A stretch of DNA of 64,000 bases from Lycorma delicatula. Lineage: Eukaryota; Arthropoda; Insecta; Hemiptera; Fulgoridae. Below are positions 22,117-32,663 of this stretch, in pieces. The notes beneath the pieces were generated by a model. It was not told where the DNA came from and made no database searches. It worked only from the letters and a program-made list of their open reading frames with translations. The position numbers were made by a program, and so were the translations under genes. Every line of letters begins with the position of its first letter. Position 1 is the first letter of the stretch. The stretch lies in contig NC_134456.1 of the NCBI RefSeq assembly GCF_047948215.1, positions 84,956,515 to 85,020,514 of the forward strand, written 5' to 3'.

Positions 22117-23910
22117 ATGGATAAATTTTTAAGTTGGCGTAAGCGAGCATTAGACGATAGTGAAGCATCAACAATTGCACAGATAAGCGTGGTTCCGAAA
22201 ATAAAATCAAGAAAATATTCTCAAGAATACTTAAATTTTGGGTTTACCAGTACTGAAGTAAATAAAGAAGAAAGGGTCCTGTATCGTTTGCTCAAAAACT
22301 TTGGCAGTAGACAGAATGAAACCCAATACACTTAAAATACATTTGGAAACGCTTCATAGGGAGTTCGTTAACAAATCCCGAGAATTCTTCGAATTAAGAT
22401 TAAAATCATATGAAAAGCAAACATCATTTAAAAAAAAAAAACTTTTGTGAATGAAAAAGCTTTATTTGCCTTTTACAAAGTTTCATATAAAATAGCCAAA
22501 TGTAAAAAGCCTCATACCCATGGCGAAAAGCATATTTTTCCAGCTGCAATTGAGATTGTAGAAACTACGTTTGAAGATAATTTTGCCAAACAATTGCAAT
22601 CCATACCTCTATTAAATGATACTGTTGCTCGTCGAAAAGGTGATATAGCTGAAGATGTACAGCATCAGCTTTTCGGGAAGTTGCGTGACGAATTTCTTTC
22701 AATTCAGCTTGATGAGACAACAGATAGCAATAAAGATGCTCATTTCATTGCCTATGTTCGAATTTGTGATAGTATGTCATCGGCAGAAGAACTACATTTC
22801 TACAAACCAATAGAACTCAAAGAACAGCACTCGCATTATTTGTTACCTTAAATGATTTTATAAACCAGGCAAACATAAAGCGGAAAAACTGCGTCGGAAA
22901 ATGCACCGAGGTGCTCGTTCCAAAGTCTGGAAGATTCCAAAATATACAAGCACTAGTGAAAAACAAAAATCTCCAAAGCGTGTCTGGACAAATTGCGTGA
23001 TCCACAGAGAAGCTCTGGCTTCCAAAGGAATGAGTCCTGATCTGAATATTGTGCTAACGACGGTTGTAGTCATACTAAATTATATAAAATTGAGACCCCT
23101 AAAATCAAGAACCTTTTCTGCACTTTGTAAAGACATGGGTGCAGTACATTCAGCGTTACTATTTTATTGCAAGGCAAGATGGTTATCACGTGGGAAATTT
23201 TTGCAACGAGTTTATGAATTAAGAGATGAAATCGCCATTTTTCTAGAACAGGAAAACCGACCGGAAGTCGAGAAGTTTCGAGATGGTTTATTTTTTATGT
23301 AATTGAGCTACTCGGTCGACATATTCGAGAAATTATATACCTTGAATCTTCAACTCCAAGAAGCAAATACACATATGTTGGATGCAAGCGATTAAGTTAA
23401 GGCTTTTTGTAGAAAAATGGAGTTATGGACCAACAATTTAAATCAAGAAACCTAGAAATGTTTGCAAATGTGGATGAATGTGTTAAAACGTACAAGACTG
23501 AAGAAAAACATATGAAAGTTGTTTTGGTAACCGTTGAAATCATTTAGCCATGCCGGCAAAGAATTTTAAAAATATTTCCTTGCTGATGACAACTTGGAGC
23601 AAGTTACGAACGGGTTAGGGATCCATTTCAAAATACTCCGGAAGGGCTCTCAACTGCCGAGGAAGAGATCTTCATAGACTTCACGGCAAGCGGCGAAATC
23701 AAAAGACAATTTAATAATAAATCGTTCTTTGAATTTTGGGCAGAAGTGGATGATGAGTTTTCTGCACTGGAAACGAGAGTATTTCGTATGCTATTACCAT
23801 TTTCAACATCCTACCTTTGCGAAACCGGATTTCTGCGGTGGCTGCTTGGAAGGCTAATATTAAATCTTTCTTCGAAAAAACTTTGCTCTTCAAGATAGAC
23901 TACATAAATT
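22117..23910 (+). pseudogene. hAT transposase (ZBED5/SCAND3-like), frameshifted
   Basis: A relic of a hAT-superfamily transposase with a BED zinc finger and RNase H-like core. It starts at ATG 22117 (MDKFLSWRKRALDDSE) and shows RKYSQEYLNFGFTST near 22210. The Cys half of the BED finger is scrambled by a frameshift near 22270, and its second half (MKPNTLKIHLETLH) lies in another frame at about 22317. Next are FAFYKVSYKIAKCKKPHT (22465), PLLNDTVARR (22610), LDETTDSNKDAHFIAYVR (22705), WTNCVIHREALASK (22985), ARWLSRGKFLQRVYELRDE (23175) and the C-terminal dimerisation motif YLCETGF (23813). The catalytic Asp of LDETTD is kept. At least five frame changes are seen, so it is not a domesticated gene. 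Confidence 0.85.
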
Positions 23911-23940
23911 ACCATTAAAGAAACCAGCATACAAAAAAGA

Positions 23941-24249
23941 GTTAACACTATTTTTACCCACGTCGTAACGGACGTATATATGCATTTATGATAAGAGGTT
24001 GTGCGTGTATGTCTGTTACCATCTTCCTCAAAAACTATTGGACCGATTTCTATGCGGTGTTTTGCATTACATAGGTATCATTTCAGAGAACGTTCTTAGA
24101 CGTGTTTTACGGTTATAAGTCGCTAGGAAGCGCTATAGTAGATATGTTTCTTCAAAACGGCTTTTCAATGTTTCTAAGTCTTTCTAACTCCAGCAAGGCA
24201 TTATTCTGTGGATTATTAAATAATTGGTGCTGGTCAAGTATACTAAACT

Positions 24250-24292
<43 letters not shown>

Positions 24293-24789
24293 GCCTAAAA
24301 ACTTTCCAATGTTTGACACAGGCCTATTAATCTTTAAAAAGTAATAAATAAAAAATTAAATTAAAAATGTTAAAAAACACACGACGAAAAACCTTTAAAA
24401 AACGTGAACTAATTGTGATGTTTTTAAGAAAAAGTGATATTTTTAAGACTATAACATTTAAGATTTTAACTGACAGTCATGCGTGAACCGTAGACTGCAC
24501 AGATAAGATTTAGTTCGCATAGGCACGTACGTCGGTTTATCAAATTCTTAAATTTTACCGCCTTAAAAACAATATCACAATGTTACAGAAGATAAAAATA
24601 AAGTTATTTAATGATTACACGTTTTTTAAGCTTTTTTCGTCATGGGTTTTTAAAAAAAAATAATTTAATCTTTTTAATATAGCAGAAAATAACAGGTATG
24701 AAAATAAAAAAAAATAGAAATATAATTAAAACGATAAAGATGAATAAACCTTAAAATCGAGTAAATTAGCATTTAGTGAAAAAGAAATT
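23941..24789. other. Unassigned sequence with (CAT)n microsatellite
   Basis: Contains the CAT repeat at 24251-24292 and otherwise nothing recognised. The middle of the Penelope-like reverse transcriptase would be expected here but cannot be read. Confidence 0.4.
24251..24292. repeat. (CAT)n microsatellite
   Basis: Fourteen CAT/ATC units. The His-rich short open frame across it is an artefact of the repeat. Confidence 0.95.
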
Positions 24790-25445
24790 TACCCGAATAA
24801 ACAATTTTTTAATAAATATAATATAAAAACGACTATAAATACAAATACACTAAAAAAGATTTTTAACAGTAATATAGAAGAAAAATATATTTACAACAAT
24901 AACGGTATATACAAAATAACATGCAAATGCAATGCAACATGCATCGGACCAACGGGAAGAAAATGAATAAGATACAACGAACACACGAGATCTTTTAAAA
25001 ATCAAAATCAAGATTCTAATTACGCAAGGCATTTAATAGAAAACCCAGATGAAAATGGAAGAATCAATGAAATTAATTCATAATTGTATTAAAGGAAGAA
25101 GAATGAAAATCTTAGAATATTTATAAATCCTTAAATAAAAAATTAACAATAAAACGATCATAAATGAACTGATCGACAATCAACCGGATGTCCTTTTCAA
25201 GAACCTTAATTTACTGAAAACAGGAAATAGATAAATAAAACGAAAAGATAAGATTAATAACAAATACACAAGAAGACGACCAGATAAGGCATGACGTTAA
25301 ATAAAGGGAGGGCGTTGATTAAACGCTATATACAGATTAACAGAAATTTAAAAGTACCAGTACAATAAATTTTGTCAAGGGAGTAGTTCCGAAACGTGTC
25401 CACATATAATAAAAGAATGAACCTAAGAAAGGTAAAAAGTTCTTA
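24790..25445 (+). mobile_element. Penelope-like element, GIY-YIG end and tail
   Basis: Holds the C-terminal endonuclease region and the 3' tail. The tail from 25170 is the direct repeat of 19230-19500, which brackets the inferred parent element. Confidence 0.7.
24820..25234 (+). pseudogene. Penelope-like GIY-YIG endonuclease domain
   Basis: The frame reads TTINTNTLKKIFNS near 24830, YIYNNNGIYKITCKC near 24885 (the GIY half), CIGPTGRK near 24941 (the YIG half, with Tyr replaced by Cys), a stop, then IRYNEHTRSFKNQ and NYARHLIEN. The last coding block, ELIDNQPDVLFKNLNLLKTG, reaches a stop at 25232-25234. Penelope-like elements are the retroelements that couple a reverse transcriptase to this nuclease. 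The Cys-for-Tyr change and the internal stop show decay. Confidence 0.75.
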
Positions 25446-26811
25446 ACACAAAAATTATGACTAATATCCTTAAGTTTTAATCATTAGATAACAAAAACAA
25501 AATATGATGAACAGAGTAGCTTTGAACTAGTAGTTACATTTAATATTATTAAGTAAGAATAAGTTTTAAAAAATAATAAAAAGAACTTTAATAAACCCTT
25601 CCTAAAAAATCCCATAATTTTTCCATTTTTCATTAAATTTAAAACAACTACAAACAAATTAGTAATCCTTGATTTCCTTAAATACTGAAAAGGTATTATA
25701 TTTTACTTAGGGAGGATTTATGTTTGTAAAAGGATTTAATTTTTTTAAACTAATTTTATTTAATATTTTTAGTTTCATTTATTTAAAAAACGGATAGGCC
25801 AAGAAGATAAAGACGTTCACAGAAAATAAAAATACAAGAAACCTTTATCTCCACACAAATATGGAAAAAGTACGGAGAGACAAATGAACAAACTGCTTAA
25901 TGGGCTTGATAGCAGTGTCTTTGAAATGTGGAAATATTTTTTATTATAATCGCTAATTTTTTGTTTTGTTTTTTTACTTAACAATAAATGTACGTTATCA
26001 AATAATTTTCTTGGACTTGGATATAAATATACTTTGAACATCAGAATAACGTGATATTATATAAATCTATACTTCATAGCCAATATTATTCAGTAGTGAC
26101 ATTTTCAAATTGTCCATATGGGAAGTAATTTTAATAAAATAAAAAATAAACAAAAATTTTTGTTTATAAAATTTTTTATTTAGTTATCCGGTAACAAATT
26201 TTTCGACATGGCTAGAAGTTACAACACATTTTTGTATTAAACAATGATGTACAGTTTTAACAAAATTTTCCTCGCTTTAATTCAAAATAATTTTCAACAA
26301 CTAAACAAGTTTGTGTTTCCAAAACAAATTGAATACATAAAAACATTTCCTTACATCGAATATAAATTAATTAAATTCTCATAGTTACAAAAAAAAAAGA
26401 CTACCGTAAAAGCTAAATAATCAGAACAGATCCTGAGATGAAAATACAGAACAAGCAAATAAGGATCTAACAAAACCTTGGCCTAGAACCTTTGTACAAC
26501 TCTTTCCATTTAAAGTTAATAAATTTAAAATTGAGAAGGCCAAATAAAAGTACAGTGGGAACTGAGATAGAATAAATAACAAGGTCAACAGATTAAAAAT
26601 GTAGGGTTTAATACTTAACAAACACACATACCCTGCGCTTTCTCTTTTATATATATATACTCGTTAAACTACAAAGTAATATGATGCAGATTTGCAAATA
26701 CAACGAAGAATTAGTAAATAATATCCAACAGTAATCTTTTGTCATAAGAAATGTCAGTTATATTAAATATTCAGTTTATTTATTCATTCTTTTTGAACAG
26801 AAATAATTATA
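25446..26811. other. AT-rich stretch, no gene seen
   Basis: No gene or recognisable element; a TA tract at about 26650. Confidence 0.4.
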
Positions 26812-28026
26812 CAGAGTGCACAAAAAAAAAATAAAAAATCGTTTATAAGTTATAATACCTCTTGGATAAAGTGAACAGTGATGACACGGCCGAAATCGAA
26901 TAGCAGGACAGTTTTATTTGCGTGCATGGCGCGTATTCACTATCTTTCTGCTTGACAACGTCAATAGTAAAAATGGCGAGTCGTGAACAGAAAGCCTTCC
27001 GTGTTTTGCGGTTTGCTAAATGTAAATCGATAGTTACAGTTCAACGTGCGTCTTGTAGAAAGTTTAATTGCGATTCTTCGAGTGATAAGAATATTCGTCG
27101 ATGGCATAATCAATTTTAAACGATCGTACGCCTACGTAAAGGGAAGAGTACGGGACGAGCGCGGGTGTCTAAAGAGAATTTTGAACGTGTCAGGGAGTCT
27201 TTCACGAATAATCCTAACAAACCTGTTAGGAAGGCCAGCAGCGAACTGTAATGCCGGTGACGACGGAGTGAAATGCTTTAAGGAAACTCTTACGTATGCG
27301 ATTAAAGCAGTTACAGGTTCTAAAGCATCCGACTTCTAGGCGTGAAGATTTCTTGATCGTATCATGTTTAGTAACGAGTCGCATTTAATCTCGGTGGAAA
27401 AGGTGACGTACATAATGCCCATATTTAGGAGTTAAAAAAATACCTGTAAACACTGAGAATGTGAAAGGGACTCTCCGCTTCTTGACGGCCGTTCGAAAGT
27501 TTACAGCCGTTTGGGAAGTTTACTGGCCGTTCTATTTCGCTGAAGCGGGCGTAAAAAGATTTGTTTATTTTGATTTGATGCGTACATGACTCTTTCCTCA
27601 ACTGCAAGATGGCCAGAGAATTTTTTTTGGAAACAAAACAGTGCTTATCCTCACCCAGATTGGTTAAATGACGTTTTCTCCGACCGCTGGATCGATCGGC
27701 ACGGACCGGATCTGACCGCACGTGACTTTTTCCTTTGAGATTTATACAGGAACTTGTATATGCGTCTCCGCTACCTATTGATCCACCCAATTTTGGTAAG
27801 GATTGAAGCAGCTTCGCTTCCATTAATTCAGACATGATGGTTAAGTACGAGACGAATTCTTCCATCGCTTGGATGTGTGCCGCTCGACATAAGTGCACAC
27901 TCACATTAAACACTTGTAGGAAGAAAATGTTATTGTTATTCTATCATTTTATTTGATTTATTACTGTAAATCAAAGTTAAGAGATATTATAGCTTTAAAC
28001 CCCCGAGATTCTTTTTGTTCACCCTG
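26812..28026 (+). mobile_element. Full-length decayed mariner with TA target sites
   Basis: CAGAGTGCACAAAAAA (26812-26827) and, inverted, CAGGGTGAACAAAAAG (28011-28026) match at 13 of 16 positions. TA flanks both sides (26810-26811 and 28027-28028). Length is 1215 bp. The transposase runs on the plus strand. It belongs to the same broad insect group as 2452-3771 but has different terminal repeats. Confidence 0.9.
26973..27930 (+). pseudogene. Mariner-type transposase with two catalytic Asp replaced by Asn
   Basis: The likely start is ATG 26973 (MASREQKAFRVLRFAKCKS). The first helix-turn-helix is intact to NIRRWHNQF, then a stop, then VSKENFERVRESFTNNPNKP in another frame. The first DDE position reads FSNES near 27366 and the second KQNSAYPH near 27631, each with Asn in place of Asp. 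The third, DLTARDFFL near 27708, keeps its Asp. RWIDRHGP precedes it. Multiple stops are present. A 162-codon open frame on the opposite strand across this region is antisense noise. Confidence 0.85.
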
Positions 28027-28070
28027 TATTTATGATTTTTAATTTTCTAAAAGGTAGTCAATTTTTTTCA

Positions 28071-28240
28071 ACCGGGTCGATCTATTGGTAAACTCGTCGT
28101 CGTAATTAGCTGATTTCGAAATCGAGAGTTCTCAGGTTCAAATCTTAATAAAGGCAGTCGCTTTTATTAGGATTTGAATACTAGATGGAAGATACCGGTG
28201 TTCTTTGGTGGTTGGGTTTAAACTAACCACACGTCTTAGT
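28071..28240 (+). repeat. SINE family 1, 3'-truncated
   Basis: Starts ACCGGGTCGATCTATTGG (degenerate head and box A). It continues with GGTTCAAATCTTAATAAAGG and GATACCGGTGTTCTTTGGTG, and stops after CCACACGTCTTAG. The tail module is missing. Confidence 0.8.
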
Positions 28241-29246
28241 CGCTAATGACTTTAATTATTGATGCGACTATAAATAAAAATATATGAAAAAAATTACTTC
28301 TTTCAGATATTTTTTGTAAATTATGACTTATTAGCAAATCTCTACTTATTGTATTACGGTATGATGTTTTTTTATTTTTTATTACATTGTACGAATGTTC
28401 TAAGTGTCCTTTTAATTTCAATCATATCCAATACTTTGATAAAATAATATGTAGTACGTTTGATAAACTTTATTTTAATTTTTCAGCTATCTTACTTTTT
28501 ATTATCCGGCTTCAGCCTTGGAAAGGTCAACCCAGATAATTGGCATTCCATTGTATTAGGAAAAAATGCAATTCACCTTCGTTTATATTAACTCGGTAAT
28601 CTGACTTTCACTAACAGCAAAAAATTATTTTCTTGTATGATAGTTCACTATCGACTTATTATTATTATTAGCTTATTAAAAATTATTATTAACATATCAA
28701 TAGATGAAACATATATAATAAGAAAGCTCATAGGAATTTCTTTTAATTAACGTACATAAATTTTAATTAACTACTTATGAGTATGAAAGAATCCTAGAAG
28801 TACTTTTCAACAGATGAGGCTAAACAGAATTTAAACATTTTTAACAAAATAATTATATTGCAAACTCAATGAAATTTTTATTATTCTATCTAGAAAGTTA
28901 CAAAGCGTAATAAAAATGTAGTAAATATAGAAAACGAAAATAACTACAGAATTGAAAAATATTTTATCAAATCACAACAAAATTGGATATATTTATCGCT
29001 ATCATACTGGCATAGCAAAGGCATCAGTAACGGTAAGCTTAGTATTTATTTGTAAATCAACCTATTGAACAACAAAGAAGATACCCGAAACTGAGAAAAA
29101 AGTTAATTAATAACTCAATAAGAACAATTAACAAATTACACAAAGAAAACCGATTCAGTTAGTTTAAGTTTAATTTCTGAATGTACATTAAATAATAACT
29201 TCTACACAAACACTTAATCTCTGTATACATAAAATTAAACGTCTAT
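28241..29246. other. AT-rich stretch, no gene seen
   Basis: Nothing recognised. Confidence 0.4.
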
Positions 29247-29399
29247 GTTTTTTTCCTCCGGAACCACGGTTAGGTACTGCTTCAGAGGATGATATGAATG
29301 ACAAGCAGCGTGTGAAAATGCCATGCCTGACCGGGCTTCGAACCCGGGAACACCGGATGAAAGGTCGAGACGCTACCACTCGTGCCACGGGGGCCGGCA
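29247..29399 (-). repeat. tRNA-derived SINE, family 2, most complete copy
   Basis: Read on the minus strand it starts GCCGGCCCCCGTGGCACGAG, with box A GTGGCACGAGTGG and a perfect T-arm CCGGGTTCGAAGCCCGG. It then runs through a linker into CATATCATCCTCTGAAG and TTCCGGAGG plus an A-run. The last part is the same tail module as in SINE family 1, although the tRNA-like heads differ. The acceptor stem cannot pair, so this is not a tRNA gene. Confidence 0.8.
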
Positions 29400-30262
29400 A
29401 AACGTTTATGTGTCGGTAACTATGTACACGCATAAAACTAAAGAACCATCGAGGCGATCGAAATGATTCTTTAGTTGCTGAACCGATTGAGCTACGAGGA
29501 AGATTTTGACGGTAAATTTTTTTCAGTAAATAAATTTAAACTATTAGGAATGCGTTTTATTTTTGCACTACAAGCGCGTCATTTCGATTTTGTCCATTAT
29601 AATGTTAGGACGATGTCCTGATCTATATTTCTAATTATACAAAATAATATAAAAATGACAGACCTTGTTTTAATGTACTTTCACAATAAATTTCCTTTGC
29701 AAGAGCCAAATATAACACATGATCGTTACGTTATGCACGTACGTTTCTCTGTTTTCACTAGAAATATTTCCACCGATCGGCTGACTAGCTTTAGCTCATC
29801 TTAGAATTAAAAATATACATACGTGTCCTGTAGAAAAAAATAAAATTTTAAATAACTTTCTTAGCGAAGTCATCTTTTATTTTGATTAAGGAAAGGGGTT
29901 CCAAAACCTGGTAGATACGTTTCGGTGAAGAATTTAAGGGAACAAAAATAAGCAAATAGAATTTTAAATGCCTTTTATAAAACTTTTTAAATTTCAAACG
30001 GAGTTTTCCTTTTTATCTACTTTCAGGAATAAATTTTTGCGATTTACTTGTCGAAAATTTACTATTATTTCGGTAAAAGATTTCAGGGCACAAGGATTAA
30101 AATAACATTTGAAAAAATCTGAAGTAAAACATTTTTTTTTTTACAATTTAACTGCGACTACCCTTTTCAGGTAGCAGATAAAAATTAGTGTAACCGGAAG
30201 ACCAGGTAATTCAGCTTGTACCTGTACTTATATTGTACAGCATGTTAATAAATTAAGAGGGT
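29400..30262. other. Unassigned sequence
   Basis: No gene or boundary recognised. Confidence 0.35.
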
Positions 30263-30532
30263 ATCCTTAACTGGTAGCGTCGGGTCTATATTATCCGAGG
30301 CATTTTATATTTAATATTATATTTAAAGTTTAATATTTGCCTCAATGATATTAGGTAGGCAAACCTGCTAATCTCCTATCGTAATCCGTTCTATCAGTCG
30401 GTATCCAGCTTCCCTTAGTTTGTGTAACATAAGTAACAAAAAAAAGCTATTTGACCCGCCGCGAACAGTTAAGTTACACTATTGCGAAAGATTTTCTTAA
30501 AACTTTAGGCCACATTTTAGTAAAAAATTTAC

Positions 30533-30790
30533 TTGGTAAAAGGTATCTCGCTCCTGGAAACCCATAAAAATTTGAACAAATTAAAAATATATTTTGAAGA
30601 ACACGACCACGTTACTGTAGTTGATGTTCAACAACCAAAGAAGCGAGATGACGAAGTTAGAAGGAAACGTAAACACTGTCACCTCTGCCCGAGCACCAAG
30701 GACAATAAATATAACATTGTGTGAAATGTGGGCATCATATTTTAAAAGAATCACAGTTCTTTTATTTGTAAAGATTGTGGTTAATGTTAG
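30533..30790 (+). pseudogene. piggyBac-like transposase C-terminal Cys-rich domain
   Basis: RKRKHCHLCPSTKDNKYNIV reads in frame to a stop at 30722. The following bases give, with frame changes, CG, a KNHSSFI block and CKDCG. The CxxC...CxxC...H...CxxC series is the DNA-binding finger at the end of piggyBac transposases. The catalytic core is missing. The identification rests on this finger and on the terminal sequences. Confidence 0.6.
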
Positions 30791-30931
30791 TGTTGGAAAT
30801 AAAGAATTTTTAATTCTGAAATAATAAATTTAAGAATAAATGTATACATATATACTGTTCAGGACACCAATTTGACACCCAAGTAAATTGTGCATTGTTT
30901 ACTTGTAGATGTTCGGTTCAGTTCAAATATA

Positions 30932-31045
30932 TTTTTTTTTTTTGTCTTCAGTCATTTGACTGGTTTGATGCAGCTCTCCAAGATTCCCTATCTAGTGCTA
31001 GTCGTTTCATTTCAGTATACCCTCTACATCCTACATCCTACAAAT
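30932..31045 (-). mobile_element. RTE-type LINE, 3' end only
   Basis: The reverse complement of 30932-31045 matches the last 110 bases of the LINE at 7861-9458 (GATGTAGAGG, GAAACGACTAGCACTAGATA, CAAATGACTGAAGACAAA) with an A-run. It is a severely 5'-truncated insertion lying inside the piggyBac-like element. Confidence 0.88.
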
Positions 31046-31376
31046 ATTTTTATTTGAAACATACTTACAGATGTGTTGTAAATTTGTCTTCAATAATCAA
31101 TCGGGAATAATTATATTTTTACGCCAGCAAAGTTCAACTAAAATGAATATCTTTATTCTTTACACGGTTTTGTAATTTCTGTTTTTATTTGATTATTTTG
31201 TTTTAAACAAGGAGATATTTGTTTTTATTTGAATAAAAAATAGTTTCTTTTTCGATTATAAGTAGTGTTCATTTATTTTTAATTTGAATAATGTATTATT
31301 AATTTAATTTACGAATGTTCGGGTCAAAGTGACCCGACGGGACTAGTAATGTTATACAAAGAGCGTGACCAGTTAA

Positions 31377-31788
31377 GAGTTGTTCGACTGTTAAACGTAG
31401 AAAAATGAAATTTAACAAATGCGCCTACCTTAAAATGATTTATTTTTTGATATGAGATCACAACACCCCCTGGACCTTACGTGGAGGGACAACTCAAAAG
31501 GTTTCGGCAGAAAGGATAGGATTGCGAAAAATCATTTTAAAGGGGAACGAATAACCAAAATTTAAATGTAAAAAACATCCAGCAACAACCCAAATAAACG
31601 GATATTTAATGTTTTTTACAGTAGTTTAAAAAGCGATCGACAATACCTCTTAAATAATCGCTTATTTGAAAATACTTTGTTACTTAAAGTAACAAAGTAT
31701 TATTTAGCAAATGCTACCACCTCAAACGGTCTATTTTTCGATACGAGAAAGGCTTAAACCTTTCTACGTTTAACGGTCGAACTGCTAT
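31377..31788. repeat. MITE flanked by TTAA
   Basis: Terminal inverted repeats TTCGACTGTTAAACGTAGAAA (left, 31383) and TTCGACCGTTAAACGTAGAA (inverse of right) are nearly identical. TTAA sits directly outside at 31373-31376 and 31789-31792. TTAA target sites are the mark of piggyBac-type and Kolobok elements. A second internal palindrome (TACTTTGTTACTT with AAGTAACAAAGTA) is present near 31675. Non-coding. Confidence 0.75.
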
Positions 31789-31792
31789 TTAA

Positions 31793-32148
31793 GGGTTTCC
31801 ATACTTTATTAATAACATCATGCTGTTGATTTTATCCGCGTAATGTAACAAAAAATAAATCAAATCTCACACAGTTACGTTTAGTATAGCAGACAAACAA
31901 TATCTAACAATTACCGCTATTGTTATTATAAATAACAGACTAGTATGACGATTAATTAACAGTTATCACCTTCTGATAAGTGAACTTAATAAAGTAAACT
32001 AATTAAGGCAAATTGGGACGGTAAAACCTTAACTAACTGGAATTATATTTTCTATTACTTTAAAACAGAATTTATTAGCTTTTTTTGTAACGCAGTCTAA
32101 ATTGAGTTCAAGGGTTCTATTGATAAAAAAAATTAAGCCGTTTTTGTA
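31793..32148. other. Unassigned AT-rich sequence
   Basis: Nothing recognised. Confidence 0.4.
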
Positions 32149-32663
32149 ACATGTAACCTTCACACAAAAAGAAAACAAAAAAAAGTTAAATATTTGATTA
32201 CATATAAAAAGTTATTTTTTAAAAAAGCTTTTATTTAACTAATATTAATATTAACATTAATAAAAATAAAACAAATTAAAAAACCCTCTAAAAAGTAAAA
32301 AATAAGAATTAAATCAAATTGAGAATTTTAAACGAAAAAATATAATATATTAACAAATATAAAAATGCACTGAAACGTAAAAAATAAATTATATAAATAT
32401 CTATTAATTTATATTTATTTAAAAATATCTATTTTTTGTTAAAAATTCTCAATTTGATGTAATTCTTATTTTTTACTTTTTAGAGGGGTTTTCTAATTTG
32501 TTTCCTTTTTTATTAATGTTAGTTAAATAAAAGCTTTTTTAAAAAATATTTTTTATATGTAATCAAATATATCTTTGTAGTTTTTTTTGTATTTTTTTTA
32601 AGACTAAAAATAAAAGCTTTTAAAAAAGTAAAAATATTTATTTTTACACATTGAAGTTACATA
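32149..32663. repeat. Hairpin (foldback) element with 130-145 bp arms
   Basis: The core arms 32188-32330 and 32440-32570 are inverted copies (AAATATTTGATTACATAT, AAAAAAGCTTTTATTTAACT, TAGAGGGTTTTTTAATTTG in inverse). Weaker similarity extends outwards to ACATGTAACCTTCA and its inverse. The loop is about 110 bases. Very AT-rich and non-coding. Confidence 0.75.

Larger units (their letters stand above)
21606..23940 (+). mobile_element. hAT transposon (Buster/ZBED5-like), 3' end lost or unrecognised
   Basis: The left end CAGCGTTTCTCAACCTTT (21606-21623) is the classical hAT terminal repeat. A GC-rich leader, a TATA box and a decayed transposase gene follow. The inverse repeat expected on the right was not found up to 24400, so the element may be truncated. 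The 8 bases before the left end are ATCTACAT. Confidence 0.8.
30263..31380 (+). mobile_element. piggyBac-like element, internally deleted
   Basis: The left end near 30263 reads CCTTAACTGGTAGCGTCGGG. The inverse of the right end near 31320-31378 reads CTTAACTGGTCACGCTC and, further in, CGTCGGGTCACTTTGACCCG, the kind of subterminal palindrome seen in insect piggyBac-like elements. The C-terminal Cys-rich domain of the transposase lies inside. TTAA occurs at both edges, but the duplication cannot be assigned with certainty because a TTAA-flanked MITE abuts the right end. Confidence 0.55.

Noticed and set aside
22117..23910. Domesticated hAT-derived host gene (ZBED5-like)
   Set aside because: Several frameshifts and stops plus a recognisable transposon end upstream show a decayed transposon, not a conserved host gene.
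24102..24344. Open frame with a run of His codons
   Set aside because: The His run is the (CAT)n microsatellite; the rest has no similarity to any protein I know.
27425..27913. 162-codon open frame on the minus strand
   Set aside because: It runs antisense to a recognisable mariner transposase on the plus strand and has no motif of its own.
29320..29399. Possible tRNA gene on the minus strand
   Set aside because: Box A and a perfect T-arm are present, but the acceptor stem does not pair, and the sequence continues into the SINE tail; it is a SINE head.
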